DNA from: Candidatus Polarisedimenticolia bacterium
Lineage (GTDB): Bacteria > Acidobacteriota > Polarisedimenticolia > Gp22-AA2
Assembly (NCBI GenBank): GCA_036001465.1
Contig: DASYUH010000037.1
Span: forward strand, 30,985 to 94,984
Length of the DNA: 64,000 nucleotides
Direction: 5' to 3'
In this document: positions 46,088 to 55,852 of the stretch, piece after piece
How positions within the stretch are numbered: position 1 is the stretch's first letter
Layout: the number at the start of each line of letters is the position of its first letter
Made by a program: the position numbers and the translations under genes
Notes under the pieces: generated by a model
The model's database searches: none
Told to the model about the DNA's origin: nothing
What the model saw: the letters and a program-made list of their open reading frames with translations, nothing else

Positions 46088-48073
46088 ATGGCGGTCGAAT
46101 CGACCATTCCCCTCCTGCCCGCGCCCCGCACCACGCCGCCGCGCACGGCGATCGGCCGCTGGATGACGGCGGGGGAGCGCCTGTCCGAGCCGAAGCCGAA
46201 CGGCGGCGCGGCGCATCCCTGGTACAAGGTCCTGTGGCTGACCGGGGTGGACTACTTCTCGACGCTCGGCTATCAGCCGGGGATCGCGCTTCTGGCCGCC
46301 GGCGCGCTGGCGCCGGCGGCGACATCCATCCTGGTGCTGGTGACCCTCCTGGGCGCGGTGCCGGTGTACGCCGAGGTGGCGCGCCGCTCGTACGCCGGGC
46401 AGGGGTCGATCGCCATGCTCGAAGCGCTCCTCCCCGAATGGTCCGGCAAGATCTTCGTCCTGGCCCTGCTGGGCTTCGCGGCCACCGACTTCGTGATCAC
46501 CATGACGCTGTCCGCGGCCGACGCCGCGCAGCACGCGGTCGAGAACCCGCTCCTGCACCCGTTTCTCGGCGAGCACCGCCTCTCACTGACCCTCGCGCTC
46601 CTCCTGCTCCTGGCGACCGTTTTCATCATCGGATTCAGGGAGGCGATCCGGGTCGCGATGGTCGTCGCCGTCCCGTACATCGGCCTGAACCTGGTCGTGC
46701 TCCTGCGCGGCCTCGCGGAGATCGTGATGCGGCCGGAGGTCGTCGGCGCCTGGCGCGCCGATCTGGCGGTGCACGGAGACGGGACGGCGCTGTTTCTCGC
46801 CGCGGCCCTGGTCTTTCCGCGGCTGGCCCTCGGTCTCTCCGGCTTCGAGACCGGCGTGTCGGTCATGCCGCTCGTCCAGGGCGGCGCAGAAGACGCGACC
46901 TCCGCCGTGCCGCACGGGCGGATCCACGCCACGCGCCGCCTGCTTCTCGCGGCGGCCCTGATCATGTGCGGCATGCTGCTGCTGTCGAGCGTGGTCACCA
47001 CGCTCCTGATCCCGGCCGAGGCGTACGACCAGGGGGGCCCGGCGTCCGGGCGCGCCATCGCCTACCTGGCCCACGGGCTCCTGGGGAGCGGCTTCGGGAC
47101 GCTCTACGACCTGTGGACCATCGCCATCCTGTGGTTCGCCGGGGCCTCGGCCATGGCGGGGCTCCTCAACCTGCTCCCGCGCTACCTGCCGCGTTTCGGC
47201 ATGGCGCCGCAGTGGACCGAGTACCGGCGGCCGCTCGTCCTGATCCTGTTCGTGGTGAGCGTCGTGGTGACCCTGATCTTCGGCGCCAGGGTGGAGGCGC
47301 AGGCCGGCGCCTATGCCACCGGCGTCCTGGCCCTGATCCTCTCGGCGGCGGTCGCGGTGGCCCTGACCCTCTGGAAAGAGTTCCGCCACGGCGGGAGGGG
47401 CGTGGCGCGAGCGCGCACCCTCGGCCTCTGCCTGTTCTTCTGGGTGGTCACGGCCGTGTTCACCTTCACCTTCATCGACAACGTCATCAGCCGTCCGGAC
47501 GGCGTGATCATCGCCAGCGTCTTCATCCTGGGGATCATGGTCATCGGGGCGGTGAGCCGGTGGCTGCGCTCGACCGAGCTGCGCGTGTCGGAGATCCGCT
47601 TCGTGGACGACGAGTCGGCGGCCCGCTGGAGCGCCATGACCGGCAAGAAGGTGAACCTCGTCCCGGTGCGCTCGCGGCTGGCCGCCGCCAAGGAGCGCAA
47701 GGCGGCCGACCTCCGCCGGCACTACGCCGTGACCGGCCCGCTCGCCTTCCTGCACATCCATTTTCTCGACGATCGCAGCGAGTTCCTGGCGCCCCTGCGC
47801 ATCAAGGTGACCCAGGCCGGGGAGGACTTCGTCATCCACGTCTACGGCGCGGTGTCGATCGCCAACACCATCGCCTATGTCAGCGAGCTGCTCGATCCGA
47901 TCCGTCTGTTCCTCAGCCTCACCGGCGAGAACCAGATGGTGCAGGCGCTCCGCTATCTCGTGTGGGGCGAGGGGGAGATCGGCATCATGGTCTACCGGAT
48001 CCTGCTGCGCTACTGGGAATGGACGACCGGCGAGGAGGACGTCCGCCCGCTGATCTTCCTGATGCGGGAGTAA
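46088..48073 (+). CDS. APC-superfamily permease with C-terminal cytosolic domain
   Basis: 661 aa. About twelve helices between residues 45 and 485, opening with WYKVLWLTGVDYFSTLGYQPGIALLAAG, the Gly-rich TM1 of the amino-acid/polyamine/organocation superfamily. A conserved acidic-aromatic GLSGFETGVSV helix sits at about 255. A cytosolic domain of about 170 residues follows (about 490-661), longer than in plain amino-acid permeases, a design shared with the KUP/KimA-like potassium transporters. Substrate therefore amino acid or potassium, not decided by sequence. Start ATG 46088 follows GAAAGGA. It sits just upstream of phoB but the Pho sites lie after its stop. Confidence 0.78.
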   Translation: MAVESTIPLLPAPRTTPPRTAIGRWMTAGERLSEPKPNGGAAHPWYKVLWLTGVDYFSTLGYQPGIALLAAGALAPAATSILVLVTLLGAVPVYAEVARRSYAGQGSIAMLEALLPEWSGKIFVLALLGFAATDFVITMTLSAADAAQHAVENPLLHPFLGEHRLSLTLALLLLLATVFIIGFREAIRVAMVVAVPYIGLNLVVLLRGLAEIVMRPEVVGAWRADLAVHGDGTALFLAAALVFPRLALGLSGFETGVSVMPLVQGGAEDATSAVPHGRIHATRRLLLAAALIMCGMLLLSSVVTTLLIPAEAYDQGGPASGRAIAYLAHGLLGSGFGTLYDLWTIAILWFAGASAMAGLLNLLPRYLPRFGMAPQWTEYRRPLVLILFVVSVVVTLIFGARVEAQAGAYATGVLALILSAAVAVALTLWKEFRHGGRGVARARTLGLCLFFWVVTAVFTFTFIDNVISRPDGVIIASVFILGIMVIGAVSRWLRSTELRVSEIRFVDDESAARWSAMTGKKVNLVPVRSRLAAAKERKAADLRRHYAVTGPLAFLHIHFLDDRSEFLAPLRIKVTQAGEDFVIHVYGAVSIANTIAYVSELLDPIRLFLSLTGENQMVQALRYLVWGEGEIGIMVYRILLRYWEWTTGEEDVRPLIFLMRE

Positions 48074-48080
48074 GGGCCTC

Positions 48081-48176
48081 TCGTCACGCGATCGTCACCG
48101 GAACGCCTTCCGGCGCGCACCGAACCGTCACACCCTGACTGCGGGCCGCTTCCGGCGAGGTGCCGGAGACTATAAT
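48081..48176 (+). promoter_or_regulatory. PHO box and -10 of phoB
   Basis: Two 11-bp direct repeats TCGTCACGCGA / TCGTCACCGGA (48081-48102), with a further in-phase GTCAC at 48127 (33 bases later). TATAAT at 48171-48176 lies downstream. The 11-bp phasing is that of PhoB-binding half sites and suggests autoregulation of phoBR. Confidence 0.55.
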
Positions 48177-48212
48177 CGCCCCGCCCGGCAGGCATCACGG
48201 GGACGCCGCAAC

Positions 48213-48911
48213 ATGCCGCAGACGATTCTGGTGGTGGACGACGAGCGGGACATCGTCGAGCTTCTGCGCTACAACCTGGCGCAGGCGGGTTACCGCGTGG
48301 TGTCGGCATCGGACGGCCGGCAGGCCGTGGAGATCGCCGGCCGCGAGCACCCCGACCTCATCGTCCTCGACCTCATGCTGCCGGTGATGCCGGGGTCCGA
48401 GGTGGCCCGGGCCCTGAAGCAGGACGAGAAGACGCGGGCCATCCCGATCCTCATGCTGACGGCGCGCGGCGAGGAGGTCGATCGCGTCGTCGGCTTCGAG
48501 CTGGGCGCTGACGACTACGTCGTCAAGCCGTTCTCGCCGCGCGAGCTGGTGCTGCGCGTGCAGGCGATCCTCAGGCGCGACGACAAGGAGACCCCCGGCG
48601 AGCGCATCGTCCACGATCCGCTGGTCATCGACGTCGGGGCCCACATCGTCCGCCTGAAGAACCGGGAGATCACTCTCACCGCCACCGAGTTCAAGCTGCT
48701 GCACCGTCTGGCGCGGCGCCCCGGCCGGGCCTACAGCCGCGACCAGCTCCTGTCGGATGTCTGGGGCTATGGCGGCGAGGTGGAGACCCGCACGGTCGAC
48801 ACCCACATGAAGCGCCTGCGCGCCAAGCTGGGCCCGGTCGGCGAGTGGATCGAGACGGTGCGCGGCGTGGGCTACCGTTTCCGGCCCGCCGGCCACCGGG
48901 CCGACGACTGA
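48213..48911 (+). CDS. phoB: Phosphate-regulon response regulator PhoB
   Basis: 232 aa, OmpR/PhoB class. The receiver has Asp10-Asp11 (VVDDE), phospho-acceptor Asp53 (IVLDLMLPV), Thr in MLTARG and Lys in VVKPFSP. The winged-helix effector starts at about 130 and includes ITLTATEFKLLHRLARRPGRAYSRDQLL, the recognition-helix region ETRTVDTHMKRLRAKLG and the wing VRGVGYRF. The context (phoR, OprO/P porin, pstSCAB-phoU) makes PhoB nearly certain rather than another OmpR-type regulator. It binds the 11-bp GTCAC repeats found at four promoters here. Confidence 0.95.
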   Translation: MPQTILVVDDERDIVELLRYNLAQAGYRVVSASDGRQAVEIAGREHPDLIVLDLMLPVMPGSEVARALKQDEKTRAIPILMLTARGEEVDRVVGFELGADDYVVKPFSPRELVLRVQAILRRDDKETPGERIVHDPLVIDVGAHIVRLKNREITLTATEFKLLHRLARRPGRAYSRDQLLSDVWGYGGEVETRTVDTHMKRLRAKLGPVGEWIETVRGVGYRFRPAGHRADD

Positions 48912-48926
48912 AGCAAGGATGATTCC

Positions 48927-50684
48927 CTGAGAATCCAGCACCGTCTCACGCTCTCGTTCGTCGCGGTCGCGGGGCTGTCCTCCCTCATCGCGGGCGTTCT
49001 CCTCAATCGTGCCGTCGAGAGGCGCGTCGTCGATCAGATTGCCTCGAAGCTCGCGCGGGAGGCCCGCCTCGCGGGGGACCTCCTGCGCTCGGAGCCCGAT
49101 CCGGGTGAGGCCGCCGATCGGCTGGCGGACCGCCTCGGGCGGGACCTCGGAGTGCGCATCACCGTCATCGATGCGGGCGGCACGGTCCTCGGCGACACCG
49201 AGCTCGACGCCGCCGGGCTGAGGGGAGTCGAGAACCACGCCGGCCGATCCGAGATCAGGGAGGCGATGCGCTCCGGCGTCGGGCGCGCGGTGCGTCGCAG
49301 CAGCACCCTGGCCGCCGACCTCCTGTACCTGGCCGCACGGATCGACCCCGGGGATCCCGCGCGCGGCGTCGTCCGCCTGGCCGTGCCCCTCACTTCGGTG
49401 CACGAGGCCCAGGAGGAGATCCGGACGCCGATCATCCTGGGGGCTATCGTCTCGATCCTGGCGGCAGCGGCGCTCGGCTGGCTCGTCGCCCGGAACCCGG
49501 CCCGGCGCATCGAGGCGATGTCGCGCACCGCCTCGGAGTTCGCCGACGGACGGACGGGCGTCCGGGCCGCGGCCGGCGGCGCCGACGAGATCACCGTGCT
49601 GGCGCGCTCGCTCAACCGCATGGCCGAGGAGCTCGAGCATCGCCTCGTCCTCCTGGAGCGGGAGAGGAGCCAGCTGCGCACCGTGCTCGAGGGGATGGTC
49701 GAGGGGGTCGTCCTGACCGACCCGACCGGTCGGATCCTCGTGGCCAACGAGGCCTTCCGGAGGATTTTCGACGCGCTTCTTCCCGTCGAAGGGAGCCTGC
49801 CGCTCGAGACCGCGCGCGTGCCGGCGCTGCAGGAGGCCATCGAGGCGGCCCTGCTGGCGGATGGTGCCCTGACCCGCGAAATCGCCCTGGGCGGCGCGCA
49901 GGACAAGGTGATCCAAGCCAGTCTCGCCGCCATCCTGGAGTCGGGGAGGACCATCGGGGCGGTCGCCGTGTTCCACGACGTGACCGAGCTGAAGCGGCTG
50001 GAGCGCGTGCGGAGCGAGTTCGTCGCCAACGTGTCGCACGAGCTGCGCACTCCACTCACAGCGATCAAGGGATATGCCGAGACGCTGCGGGACGGCGGAC
50101 TGCGCGATGCCGAGGCGGCGGCCGGGTTCGTCCAGGTGATCCACCGCCATGCCGAGAGGCTGCGCGCCCTCATCGAGGATCTGCTCGACCTGGCGGCGGT
50201 CGAGCAGAACCAGGCGCGCATCTCGCTCGCCCCCGTCTCGCTGCGCGACGTCGTCTCCCAGGCCGAGGCGGTCACCCGCCCCGCCGCCGCGGGCAGGCGG
50301 CACACCGTGACGGTGGATGTTCCCGGCGACCTCCCGCGGGTCCAGGCCGATCGGGATCGTCTGGCGCAGATCCTGATCAACCTCCTGGACAACGCGGTCA
50401 AGTTCACGCCCGAGGGGGGGCGTATCGACGTGTCGGCCCGGCCCGCGCCGGGTCGGGTGATCGTGTCGATCAAGGACAACGGAGTCGGCATCCCCCCGGA
50501 GGACATCGGCCGGATCTTCGAGCGCTTCTACCGCGTCGACCGCGCCCGCGGCCGCCGCGAGGGAGGCACCGGGCTGGGCCTGGCCATCGCCAAGCACCTC
50601 ACCCTGGCGATGGGGGGGGCCATCGAGGTCGAGAGCCTTCCCGGCTCGGGGACGACGTTCCACCTTTCCTTCCCGGCTGCCTGA
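48927..50684 (+). CDS. phoR: Phosphate-regulon sensor histidine kinase PhoR
   Basis: 585 aa if it starts at CTG 48927. Helix 1 (RLTLSFVAVAGLSSLIAG) begins there, then an extracytoplasmic segment, helix 2 at about 170-192, HAMP, a PAS domain (about 240-355, with EGMVEGVVLTDPTGRIL), HisKA His371 (FVANVSHELRTPLTA) and an ATPase domain (NLLDNAVKF, DNGVGIPPEDIGRIFERFYR, GTGLGLAIAKH). No ATG, GTG or TTG precedes helix 1 in frame. AAGGA at 48915-48919 suits CTG 48927, but ATG 48919 one frame away hits TGA at 48928, so a lost C in the CCC run at 48925-48927 (real start M-I-P-L-R) is equally possible. Confidence 0.88.
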   Translation: MRIQHRLTLSFVAVAGLSSLIAGVLLNRAVERRVVDQIASKLAREARLAGDLLRSEPDPGEAADRLADRLGRDLGVRITVIDAGGTVLGDTELDAAGLRGVENHAGRSEIREAMRSGVGRAVRRSSTLAADLLYLAARIDPGDPARGVVRLAVPLTSVHEAQEEIRTPIILGAIVSILAAAALGWLVARNPARRIEAMSRTASEFADGRTGVRAAAGGADEITVLARSLNRMAEELEHRLVLLERERSQLRTVLEGMVEGVVLTDPTGRILVANEAFRRIFDALLPVEGSLPLETARVPALQEAIEAALLADGALTREIALGGAQDKVIQASLAAILESGRTIGAVAVFHDVTELKRLERVRSEFVANVSHELRTPLTAIKGYAETLRDGGLRDAEAAAGFVQVIHRHAERLRALIEDLLDLAAVEQNQARISLAPVSLRDVVSQAEAVTRPAAAGRRHTVTVDVPGDLPRVQADRDRLAQILINLLDNAVKFTPEGGRIDVSARPAPGRVIVSIKDNGVGIPPEDIGRIFERFYRVDRARGRREGGTGLGLAIAKHLTLAMGGAIEVESLPGSGTTFHLSFPAA

Positions 50685-50689
50685 AGCGT

Positions 50690-50748
50690 TCCTCACCAAC
50701 CTGTCATGCCATCGCCATTCTGCGGGCGGTTCGTCACCGGACTGTCAC
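50690..50748 (+). promoter_or_regulatory. Two PHO boxes upstream of the porin gene
   Basis: First: TCCTCAC-4-CTGTCAT-4-TCGCCAT (50690-50718), with a perfect central CTGTCAT. Second: TCGTCAC-4-CTGTCAC (50731-50748). Both have the 11-bp half-site period expected for PhoB; no good -10 was found. The sites follow directly after the phoR stop codon. Confidence 0.65.
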
Positions 50749-50841
50749 GGGATGGACGAGTTCTCGTGACCTGTTCGCGACATCCTCGGGGCGATCCTGG
50801 CGCCATGGGGGCCGCCGGGCTCGAACCGGAGGGACCAGACG

Positions 50842-52008
50842 ATGCGAACACGAACTGCGGGAGCGCTCCTGGGCCTGCTCCTGGCCGCTGCGGCCGCACC
50901 CGCCCTGGCGCAGGATCAGAACCAGTGGGGCTACGACAAGGGGTTCTTCTTCAGGACCTCGAATTTCGAGCTGAAGATCTCCACCCGCACGCAGTTCCGC
51001 TACACCTACACGATGACCGACGAGAACTCGCTGACCGACGACAACGGCGCCTTCAACCTGCCACGCACGCGCCTGCGCCTGGACGGCTTCGCCTTCTACC
51101 CGTGGCTGAAGTACAAGGTGCAGTACGACTTCACCGGCCAGACGTACACCACTGCGACGAGCGTCGCGGTGCCGGGGACCGTCCCAGCGACCGTCTCCCT
51201 GTCGAACAAGCGCGGCCCCGACCTGCGGGACCTCTATTTCGACCTGACCCGTCACCCATGGACCTCGGTGCGCCTGGGGCAGTTCAAGGCCCCGCTCGGC
51301 ATCCAGGAGCTGACCTCCTCGGGAGACCAGGAGTTCGTGGATCGCTCGATCGCCTCCGAGTCGTTCGCGCCGTCGCGGCAGCAGGGGGCGATGCTCTGGG
51401 GAACCTCGTACGCCAAGAAGTTCGGATACGAGGCGGGGGTGTTCAACGGAAACGCCCGCAACGTGACCGCCAACGACAATACGGGCTACATGTACGTCGG
51501 CCGCGTCCATTGGGACCCGATGGGCGAGTACAAGCTCTCCGAGTCGTCGGTGGACCACCCCGAAAAGCCGCTGTGGACGATCGGCGCCTCGTACATGCTG
51601 AGCACCACCGAGGCGAGCCTGCTCAAGACCGCCGAGGAGCTGTCGCAGGACACCCTGGAAGGGTTCTTCGCCTTCAAGCTCAAGCGGCTGTTCGTCCTGG
51701 CGGACTACTACGCCCGCACGCAGGAGCAGGCCGGCACCGCGCCCGATGTCGACTCGTCGGGCGCCATCGCCCAGGTCGGCTTTTTCCTGGTGCCGCGCAA
51801 GGTCGAGATCGCCGCGCGCTGGAGCGAGCTCGATCCGGACACCGACGTGGATGACAACGTCCAGACCGAGTCTCGGATCGGCTTCGGCTACTACTTCAGC
51901 AAGCACGAGCTGAAGTTCCAGGCGGATTACGGGCAGATCAAGAACGAGGCCTCGGCGACGGACGAGAAGACGAACCAGTTCCGCGCCCAACTGCAGGTGG
52001 TGTTCTGA
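50842..52008 (+). CDS. Phosphate-selective porin, OprO/OprP family
   Basis: 388 aa. The signal peptide (to about residue 24, ALAQ) is followed by a barrel typical of porin O/P: YDKGFFFRTSNFELKISTRTQFRYTYT, the diagnostic FNLPRTRLRLDGFAFYPWLKYKVQYDF and RDLYFDLTRHPWTSVRLGQFKAPLG. The C-terminus ends in Phe (QLQVVF), the outer-membrane barrel signature. It would let phosphate or polyphosphate through the outer membrane. PHO boxes upstream and its place between phoR and pstS show phosphate control. The family is broad and a few members prefer other anions. Confidence 0.9.
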   Translation: MRTRTAGALLGLLLAAAAAPALAQDQNQWGYDKGFFFRTSNFELKISTRTQFRYTYTMTDENSLTDDNGAFNLPRTRLRLDGFAFYPWLKYKVQYDFTGQTYTTATSVAVPGTVPATVSLSNKRGPDLRDLYFDLTRHPWTSVRLGQFKAPLGIQELTSSGDQEFVDRSIASESFAPSRQQGAMLWGTSYAKKFGYEAGVFNGNARNVTANDNTGYMYVGRVHWDPMGEYKLSESSVDHPEKPLWTIGASYMLSTTEASLLKTAEELSQDTLEGFFAFKLKRLFVLADYYARTQEQAGTAPDVDSSGAIAQVGFFLVPRKVEIAARWSELDPDTDVDDNVQTESRIGFGYYFSKHELKFQADYGQIKNEASATDEKTNQFRAQLQVVF

Positions 52009-52020
52009 GGCTCCGGCCGG

Positions 52021-52049
52021 CCGTCACACAACCGTCACACAGCCGTCAC
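52021..52049 (+). promoter_or_regulatory. Triple PHO box of the pst operon
   Basis: CCGTCACACAA, CCGTCACACAG, CCGTCACCGAA: three 11-bp direct repeats with GTCAC at 52023, 52034 and 52045. This is the clearest PhoB site in the window, 57 bases upstream of pstS. No convincing -10 was found. Confidence 0.75.
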
Positions 52050-52106
52050 CGAATGGATGCCGAGCTGGACGAAACTGAACAAGAGAACAGACAAAGGAGA
52101 AACCGG

Positions 52107-53009
52107 ATGAACACGCGAAGAATTCTGGCCGTCGCCGCGGCCTGGACGATGGGCGCGGCAGGCCTGGCGGGGCCGCTCCTGGCGGCTGAGACGATCACGG
52201 TCAAGGGCTCGGATACGATGGTGATCCTGGGACAGCGATGGGCCGAGGAGTACATGAAGGCGAACAAGGACGTCACCATCCAGGTGACCGGCGGCGGCTC
52301 GGGCACCGGCATCGCCGCACTCATCAACGGCACCACCACCCTGGCGAACTCCAGCCGACCGATCAAGGCGGAGGAGAAGGAGGCGGCGAAGAAGAACGGC
52401 TCCGACGTCATCGAATTCAAGACGGCGATGGACGCCCTGGCGGTGGTGGTCAACGCCGACAACCCGATCAATCACCTGACCATGCAGCAGATCGGCAAGA
52501 TCTACACCGGCTACATCAACAACTGGAAGCAGGTCGGCGGTCCCGACAAGAGGATTCTTCGATACACTCGCGAATCGAACAGCGGGACCTATGTCTTCTT
52601 CAAAGAGCACGTCCTGAACAACCGGGACTACGCCGCCGACGCGCAGACCATGCCGGGGACCAGCGCCGTCGCGGAGGCGGTGTCCAAGGACGCCGCGGGC
52701 ATCGGCTTCGGCGGTGTGGCATACTTCGCCGACAATCCGAAACTCAGGATTCTGAAGATCGCGAAGGACGACAAGAGCGAGCCGATCTCCCCGCTGCTCA
52801 CCGGCGGGAAGATCAATTTCGAGGTCGTCTGGAGCCAGACCTACCCGATCTCGCGCTACCTGTACGTCTATTCAGCCGGCCAGCCGAAGGGGGCGGCCAA
52901 GGCGTACCTCGACTGGATCCTCGGTCCCGTGGGGCAGCAGATCGTCGAGAAGATCGAGTACGTCCCGATGCCGGGGCATGCCGGATCGGAGCGGACCGCC
53001 GCGAATTGA
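52107..53009 (+). CDS. pstS: Phosphate ABC transporter substrate-binding protein PstS
   Basis: 300 aa from ATG 52107, with AAAGGAGA seven bases upstream (an in-frame ATG 52053 would prepend an unlikely acidic tail). A 27-residue signal peptide ends LLAAE. The mature protein begins with ITVKGSDTMVILGQRWAEEY, has the phosphate-loop motif GGGSGTGIAALINGTTTLANSSRPI, then RYTRESNSGTYVFFKEHVL and GIGFGGVAYF. Periplasmic high-affinity phosphate binder feeding PstCAB. First gene of the operon, under the triple PHO box; a stable hairpin separates it from pstC. Confidence 0.95.
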   Translation: MNTRRILAVAAAWTMGAAGLAGPLLAAETITVKGSDTMVILGQRWAEEYMKANKDVTIQVTGGGSGTGIAALINGTTTLANSSRPIKAEEKEAAKKNGSDVIEFKTAMDALAVVVNADNPINHLTMQQIGKIYTGYINNWKQVGGPDKRILRYTRESNSGTYVFFKEHVLNNRDYAADAQTMPGTSAVAEAVSKDAAGIGFGGVAYFADNPKLRILKIAKDDKSEPISPLLTGGKINFEVVWSQTYPISRYLYVYSAGQPKGAAKAYLDWILGPVGQQIVEKIEYVPMPGHAGSERTAAN

Positions 53010-53045
53010 TCGCGGCTCGGGGCTGGAATTGAAGAGCAGCGGCAC

Positions 53046-53079
53046 GGGGACGGAACCCGGCAGGAACGGGTCCGTCCCC
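53046..53079 (+). promoter_or_regulatory. Stable mRNA hairpin between pstS and pstC
   Basis: GGGGACGGAACCCG / CGGGTCCGTCCCC, 13 base pairs with one bulged A and a 7-base loop. It is not followed by a T-run, so it is more likely a stability or processing element that protects the pstS message, a usual arrangement between a binding-protein gene and its permease genes. Confidence 0.6.
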
Positions 53080-53112
53080 ATTCATCTGTCCATGGACCTC
53101 CGGGAGGATCGC

Positions 53113-54108
53113 GTGTCCGCCAGTCCGGAGATCGAAGAGCCGGTCCACGCCGCCCCGCGCCGGGAGGAGGCGGGTCCCGCGCCACGGCGCCGGCGCGGCC
53201 GGCTCATGGAGTTCCTCATCGAGTCGTTCCTGCTGGTGAACGGCTTCGTCGCGATCGCCGCCATTTCCCTGATCTTCCTGTTCCTGTTCAAGGAGGGGAT
53301 CCAGGCGTTCCGGACGATTCCTGCATCCCATTTCCTCCAGGGACGGGAGCTCGACTTCGACAACGTGCCGCAGACCGTCATGATGTGGCAGCCGGTCGGC
53401 CAGAACCCCAAGTACTCGCTCGTCCCGCTGCTCCTGGGAAGCTTTCTGGTCGCCCTGCCGGCCACAATGATCGCCACTCTGTTCGGTGTGGCCTGCGGGG
53501 TCTACCTGGCCGAGGTCGCCGGCAAGCGGACCCGTGAGGTCATCAAGCCGTCCATCGAGCTCCTGGCCGGCGTGCCATCGGTCGTCATCGGCTTCTTCTG
53601 CCTGGCGACCCTGGCAACCCTGCTGCAGAACACGCTGCACACCACATTCCGGCTGAATGCGATGGTCGGGGCGATCGGTGTGTCGCTCGTCATCGTCCCC
53701 GTGATCGCCACCATGACCGACGATGCCCTGCGCGCCGTGCCGGCGTACCTGCGCGAGGGGGCGCACGCCCTGGGCGCCAACCGCTGGGAGACCATCACGC
53801 GCGTCGTGGTCCCCGCGGGGGCATCGGGGCTGGTGGCCGCGATCCTGCTCGGGATGGGGCGGGCCCTGGGGGAAACGATGATCGTCCTGATGGCGACCGG
53901 CAATGCCGCCCAGGTCACCCTCAACCCGTTCGACAGCGTGCGGACGATGACGGCGACGATCGCCGCCGAGCTGGGGGCCGTGCCGCAGGGAGGGGAGCAG
54001 TACCGCGCCCTCTTCCTGGTCGGGTCAATCCTGTTCACCATCACCTTCCTGATCAACCTGGTGGCCGAGATCGCGGTCGCGCGCATGCGCAAGCGGCTGG
54101 CCCTGTGA
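53113..54108 (+). CDS. pstC: Phosphate ABC transporter permease PstC
   Basis: 331 aa from GTG 53113, chosen for GGGAGGA five bases upstream; ATG 53092 in the same frame lacks a site. A basic Pro/Arg-rich N-terminus is followed by helix 1 ([25 protein letters not shown]) and six further helices. The permease signature is in [14 protein letters not shown] and the EAA-type loop [35 protein letters not shown] lies in the pore region. The large first periplasmic loop (about 60-110) is as in PstC rather than PstA. Inner-membrane channel partner of PstA; its last codon overlaps the start of pstA. Confidence 0.93.
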   Translation: MSASPEIEEPVHAAPRREEAGPAPRRRRGRLMEFLIESFLLVNGFVAIAAISLIFLFLFKEGIQAFRTIPASHFLQGRELDFDNVPQTVMMWQPVGQNPKYSLVPLLLGSFLVALPATMIATLFGVACGVYLAEVAGKRTREVIKPSIELLAGVPSVVIGFFCLATLATLLQNTLHTTFRLNAMVGAIGVSLVIVPVIATMTDDALRAVPAYLREGAHALGANRWETITRVVVPAGASGLVAAILLGMGRALGETMIVLMATGNAAQVTLNPFDSVRTMTATIAAELGAVPQGGEQYRALFLVGSILFTITFLINLVAEIAVARMRKRLAL

Positions 54109-55043
54109 AGCGCCGGCTCATCGAGACGATCGCCCTGGCGCTGCTGCGCGGCATCGCCCTGGCGGTGCTCCTGGCCACGGTCCTGCTGATCGGCTCGATC
54201 GTCCGGGGCGGTATCGGCGTCGTCTCCTGGGAATTCCTGGCGTCCGCGCCGACGGAAGGGATGACGCACGGCGGCATCTTCCCGGCGATCTTCGGGACGA
54301 TCTGCATCACCCTGCTGATGATCGTCATGGCGCTGCCGCTCGGGGTCTGCGCCGCCATCTACATGGTGGAGTATGCCGGCGCCTCCGGCCTGGCCCGGGT
54401 CATCCGCGCCTCGGTGAACAACCTGGCCGGAGTTCCTTCGATCGTCTTCGGGCTGTTCGGGGTCGGGTTCTTCATTCTTTTCGTAGGGCGGTCGATCGAC
54501 GGCGTGCGCGGAGGGGCGCTCCTGTTCGGCCAGCCGGCGATGCTCTGGGCCGCCGCCACCCTGGCGGTCCTGGTGCTGCCGGTGATCATAGTCAACACCG
54601 CGGAGGCGCTCACCGCCGTGCCGCGGAGCCACCGCGAGGCCTCCTTCGCCCTCGGAGCGACGCGCTGGCAGACGGTCAGCCGGGTCGTGCTGCCGCAGGC
54701 CCGGGCTGGCATCCTGACCGGTTCCATCCTGTCGATCAGCCGCGGGGCGGGGGAGACGGCGCCGATCCTGTTCACCGGCTGCGCCTACTTCCTGCCGCGC
54801 CTGCCGATCGTCCATCTGTCGATCCCGTTCACGGAACTGTCGATCCCGATGGTGAACCCGCTCGACCAGTTCATGGAACTCTCGTACCATATCTTCATCA
54901 TGGCGACCCAGAGCACCGACGCCGCTCTGACCCGGCCGATCCAGTACGGCACCACGCTGGTACTCGTGGGACTGACATTTGTTCTGAACCTGGCGGCCAT
55001 TTCCCTGCGCGTCCGTTACCGCAGGGGACTGGAGACCCGGTGA
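54105..55043 (+). CDS. pstA: Phosphate ABC transporter permease PstA
   Basis: 312 aa, start GTG 54105 overlapping the pstC stop (GTGA). Six helices. PstA hallmarks are [45 protein letters not shown], the EAA loop [23 protein letters not shown], and the [15 protein letters not shown] helix. Slightly longer than the usual 280-300 aa because of the loop around 145-160. Forms the transmembrane pore with PstC, energised by PstB. Confidence 0.93.
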   Translation: MKRRLIETIALALLRGIALAVLLATVLLIGSIVRGGIGVVSWEFLASAPTEGMTHGGIFPAIFGTICITLLMIVMALPLGVCAAIYMVEYAGASGLARVIRASVNNLAGVPSIVFGLFGVGFFILFVGRSIDGVRGGALLFGQPAMLWAAATLAVLVLPVIIVNTAEALTAVPRSHREASFALGATRWQTVSRVVLPQARAGILTGSILSISRGAGETAPILFTGCAYFLPRLPIVHLSIPFTELSIPMVNPLDQFMELSYHIFIMATQSTDAALTRPIQYGTTLVLVGLTFVLNLAAISLRVRYRRGLETR

Positions 55044-55852
55044 GGCCCGCCATGGTGGCGGCACCGCGCCCGTCGCGACAGGCGCGGGCGGGGGCCGATC
55101 CGGCCAAGGTGGCGTTTCGGGACGTGAGCTTCTCCTACCCCGGTCGCCAGGCCCTGAACGGCATCACGCTCGACGTCCCCGAGAAGCGCGTGACCGCCAT
55201 CATCGGCCCCTCGGGATGCGGCAAATCGACGCTCATCAAGTCGATCAACCGCATCGCCGAGATCGGCACAGAAGTGAAGGTGGAAGGCCGGGTCGCCATC
55301 GACGGCCGGGACGTCTACGAGCCCGGGATCGACCTGGTCGACCTGAGGCGCCGGGTCGGGATGCTCTTCCAGAAGCCGAACCCGTTCCCGAAGTCGATCT
55401 TCGAGAACGTCGCCTTCGGCCCGCGCATCCATGGCGTCGTCCGGTCGGCGGACCTGGATCAGGTGGTCGAGCGGAGCCTCAACCAGGCAGCCCTGTGGGA
55501 CGAGGTCAAGGACCGCCTGTCCACCTCGGCCCTGGAGCTCTCCGGTGGCCAGCAGCAGCGACTCTGCCTGGCGCGCGTGCTGGCGGTCGATCCGGAGATG
55601 ATCCTGATGGACGAGCCGTGCTCCGCCCTCGACCCGATCTCGACCGCGCGCATCGAGGAGCTCATCGAGGAGCTGCGCGAGCGCTACACCGTCGTCATCG
55701 TCACGCACAACATGCAACAGGCGGCGCGGGTTTCGGACAGGACGGCGTTCCTGCTGAACGGCCAGCTCGTCGAGGTGGACGACACGGAGAGAATCTTCAC
55801 CACGCCGGCCGATCGGCGGACCGAGGACTACATCACGGGGCGGTTCGGATGA
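55040..55852 (+). CDS. pstB: Phosphate ABC transporter ATP-binding protein PstB
   Basis: 270 aa, start GTG 55040 in GTGA overlap with pstA. All ABC motifs are present: Walker [11 protein letters not shown]-loop in [14 protein letters not shown] (diagnostic of PstB), signature LSGGQQQR, Walker B ILMDEP, D-loop SALD and switch His in IVTHNMQQA. The C-terminus ends DYITGRFG, the PstB family ending. Cytoplasmic ATPase of the high-affinity phosphate importer and negative sensor of the Pho response together with PhoU. Confidence 0.95.
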   Translation: MRPAMVAAPRPSRQARAGADPAKVAFRDVSFSYPGRQALNGITLDVPEKRVTAIIGPSGCGKSTLIKSINRIAEIGTEVKVEGRVAIDGRDVYEPGIDLVDLRRRVGMLFQKPNPFPKSIFENVAFGPRIHGVVRSADLDQVVERSLNQAALWDEVKDRLSTSALELSGGQQQRLCLARVLAVDPEMILMDEPCSALDPISTARIEELIEELRERYTVVIVTHNMQQAARVSDRTAFLLNGQLVEVDDTERIFTTPADRRTEDYITGRFG

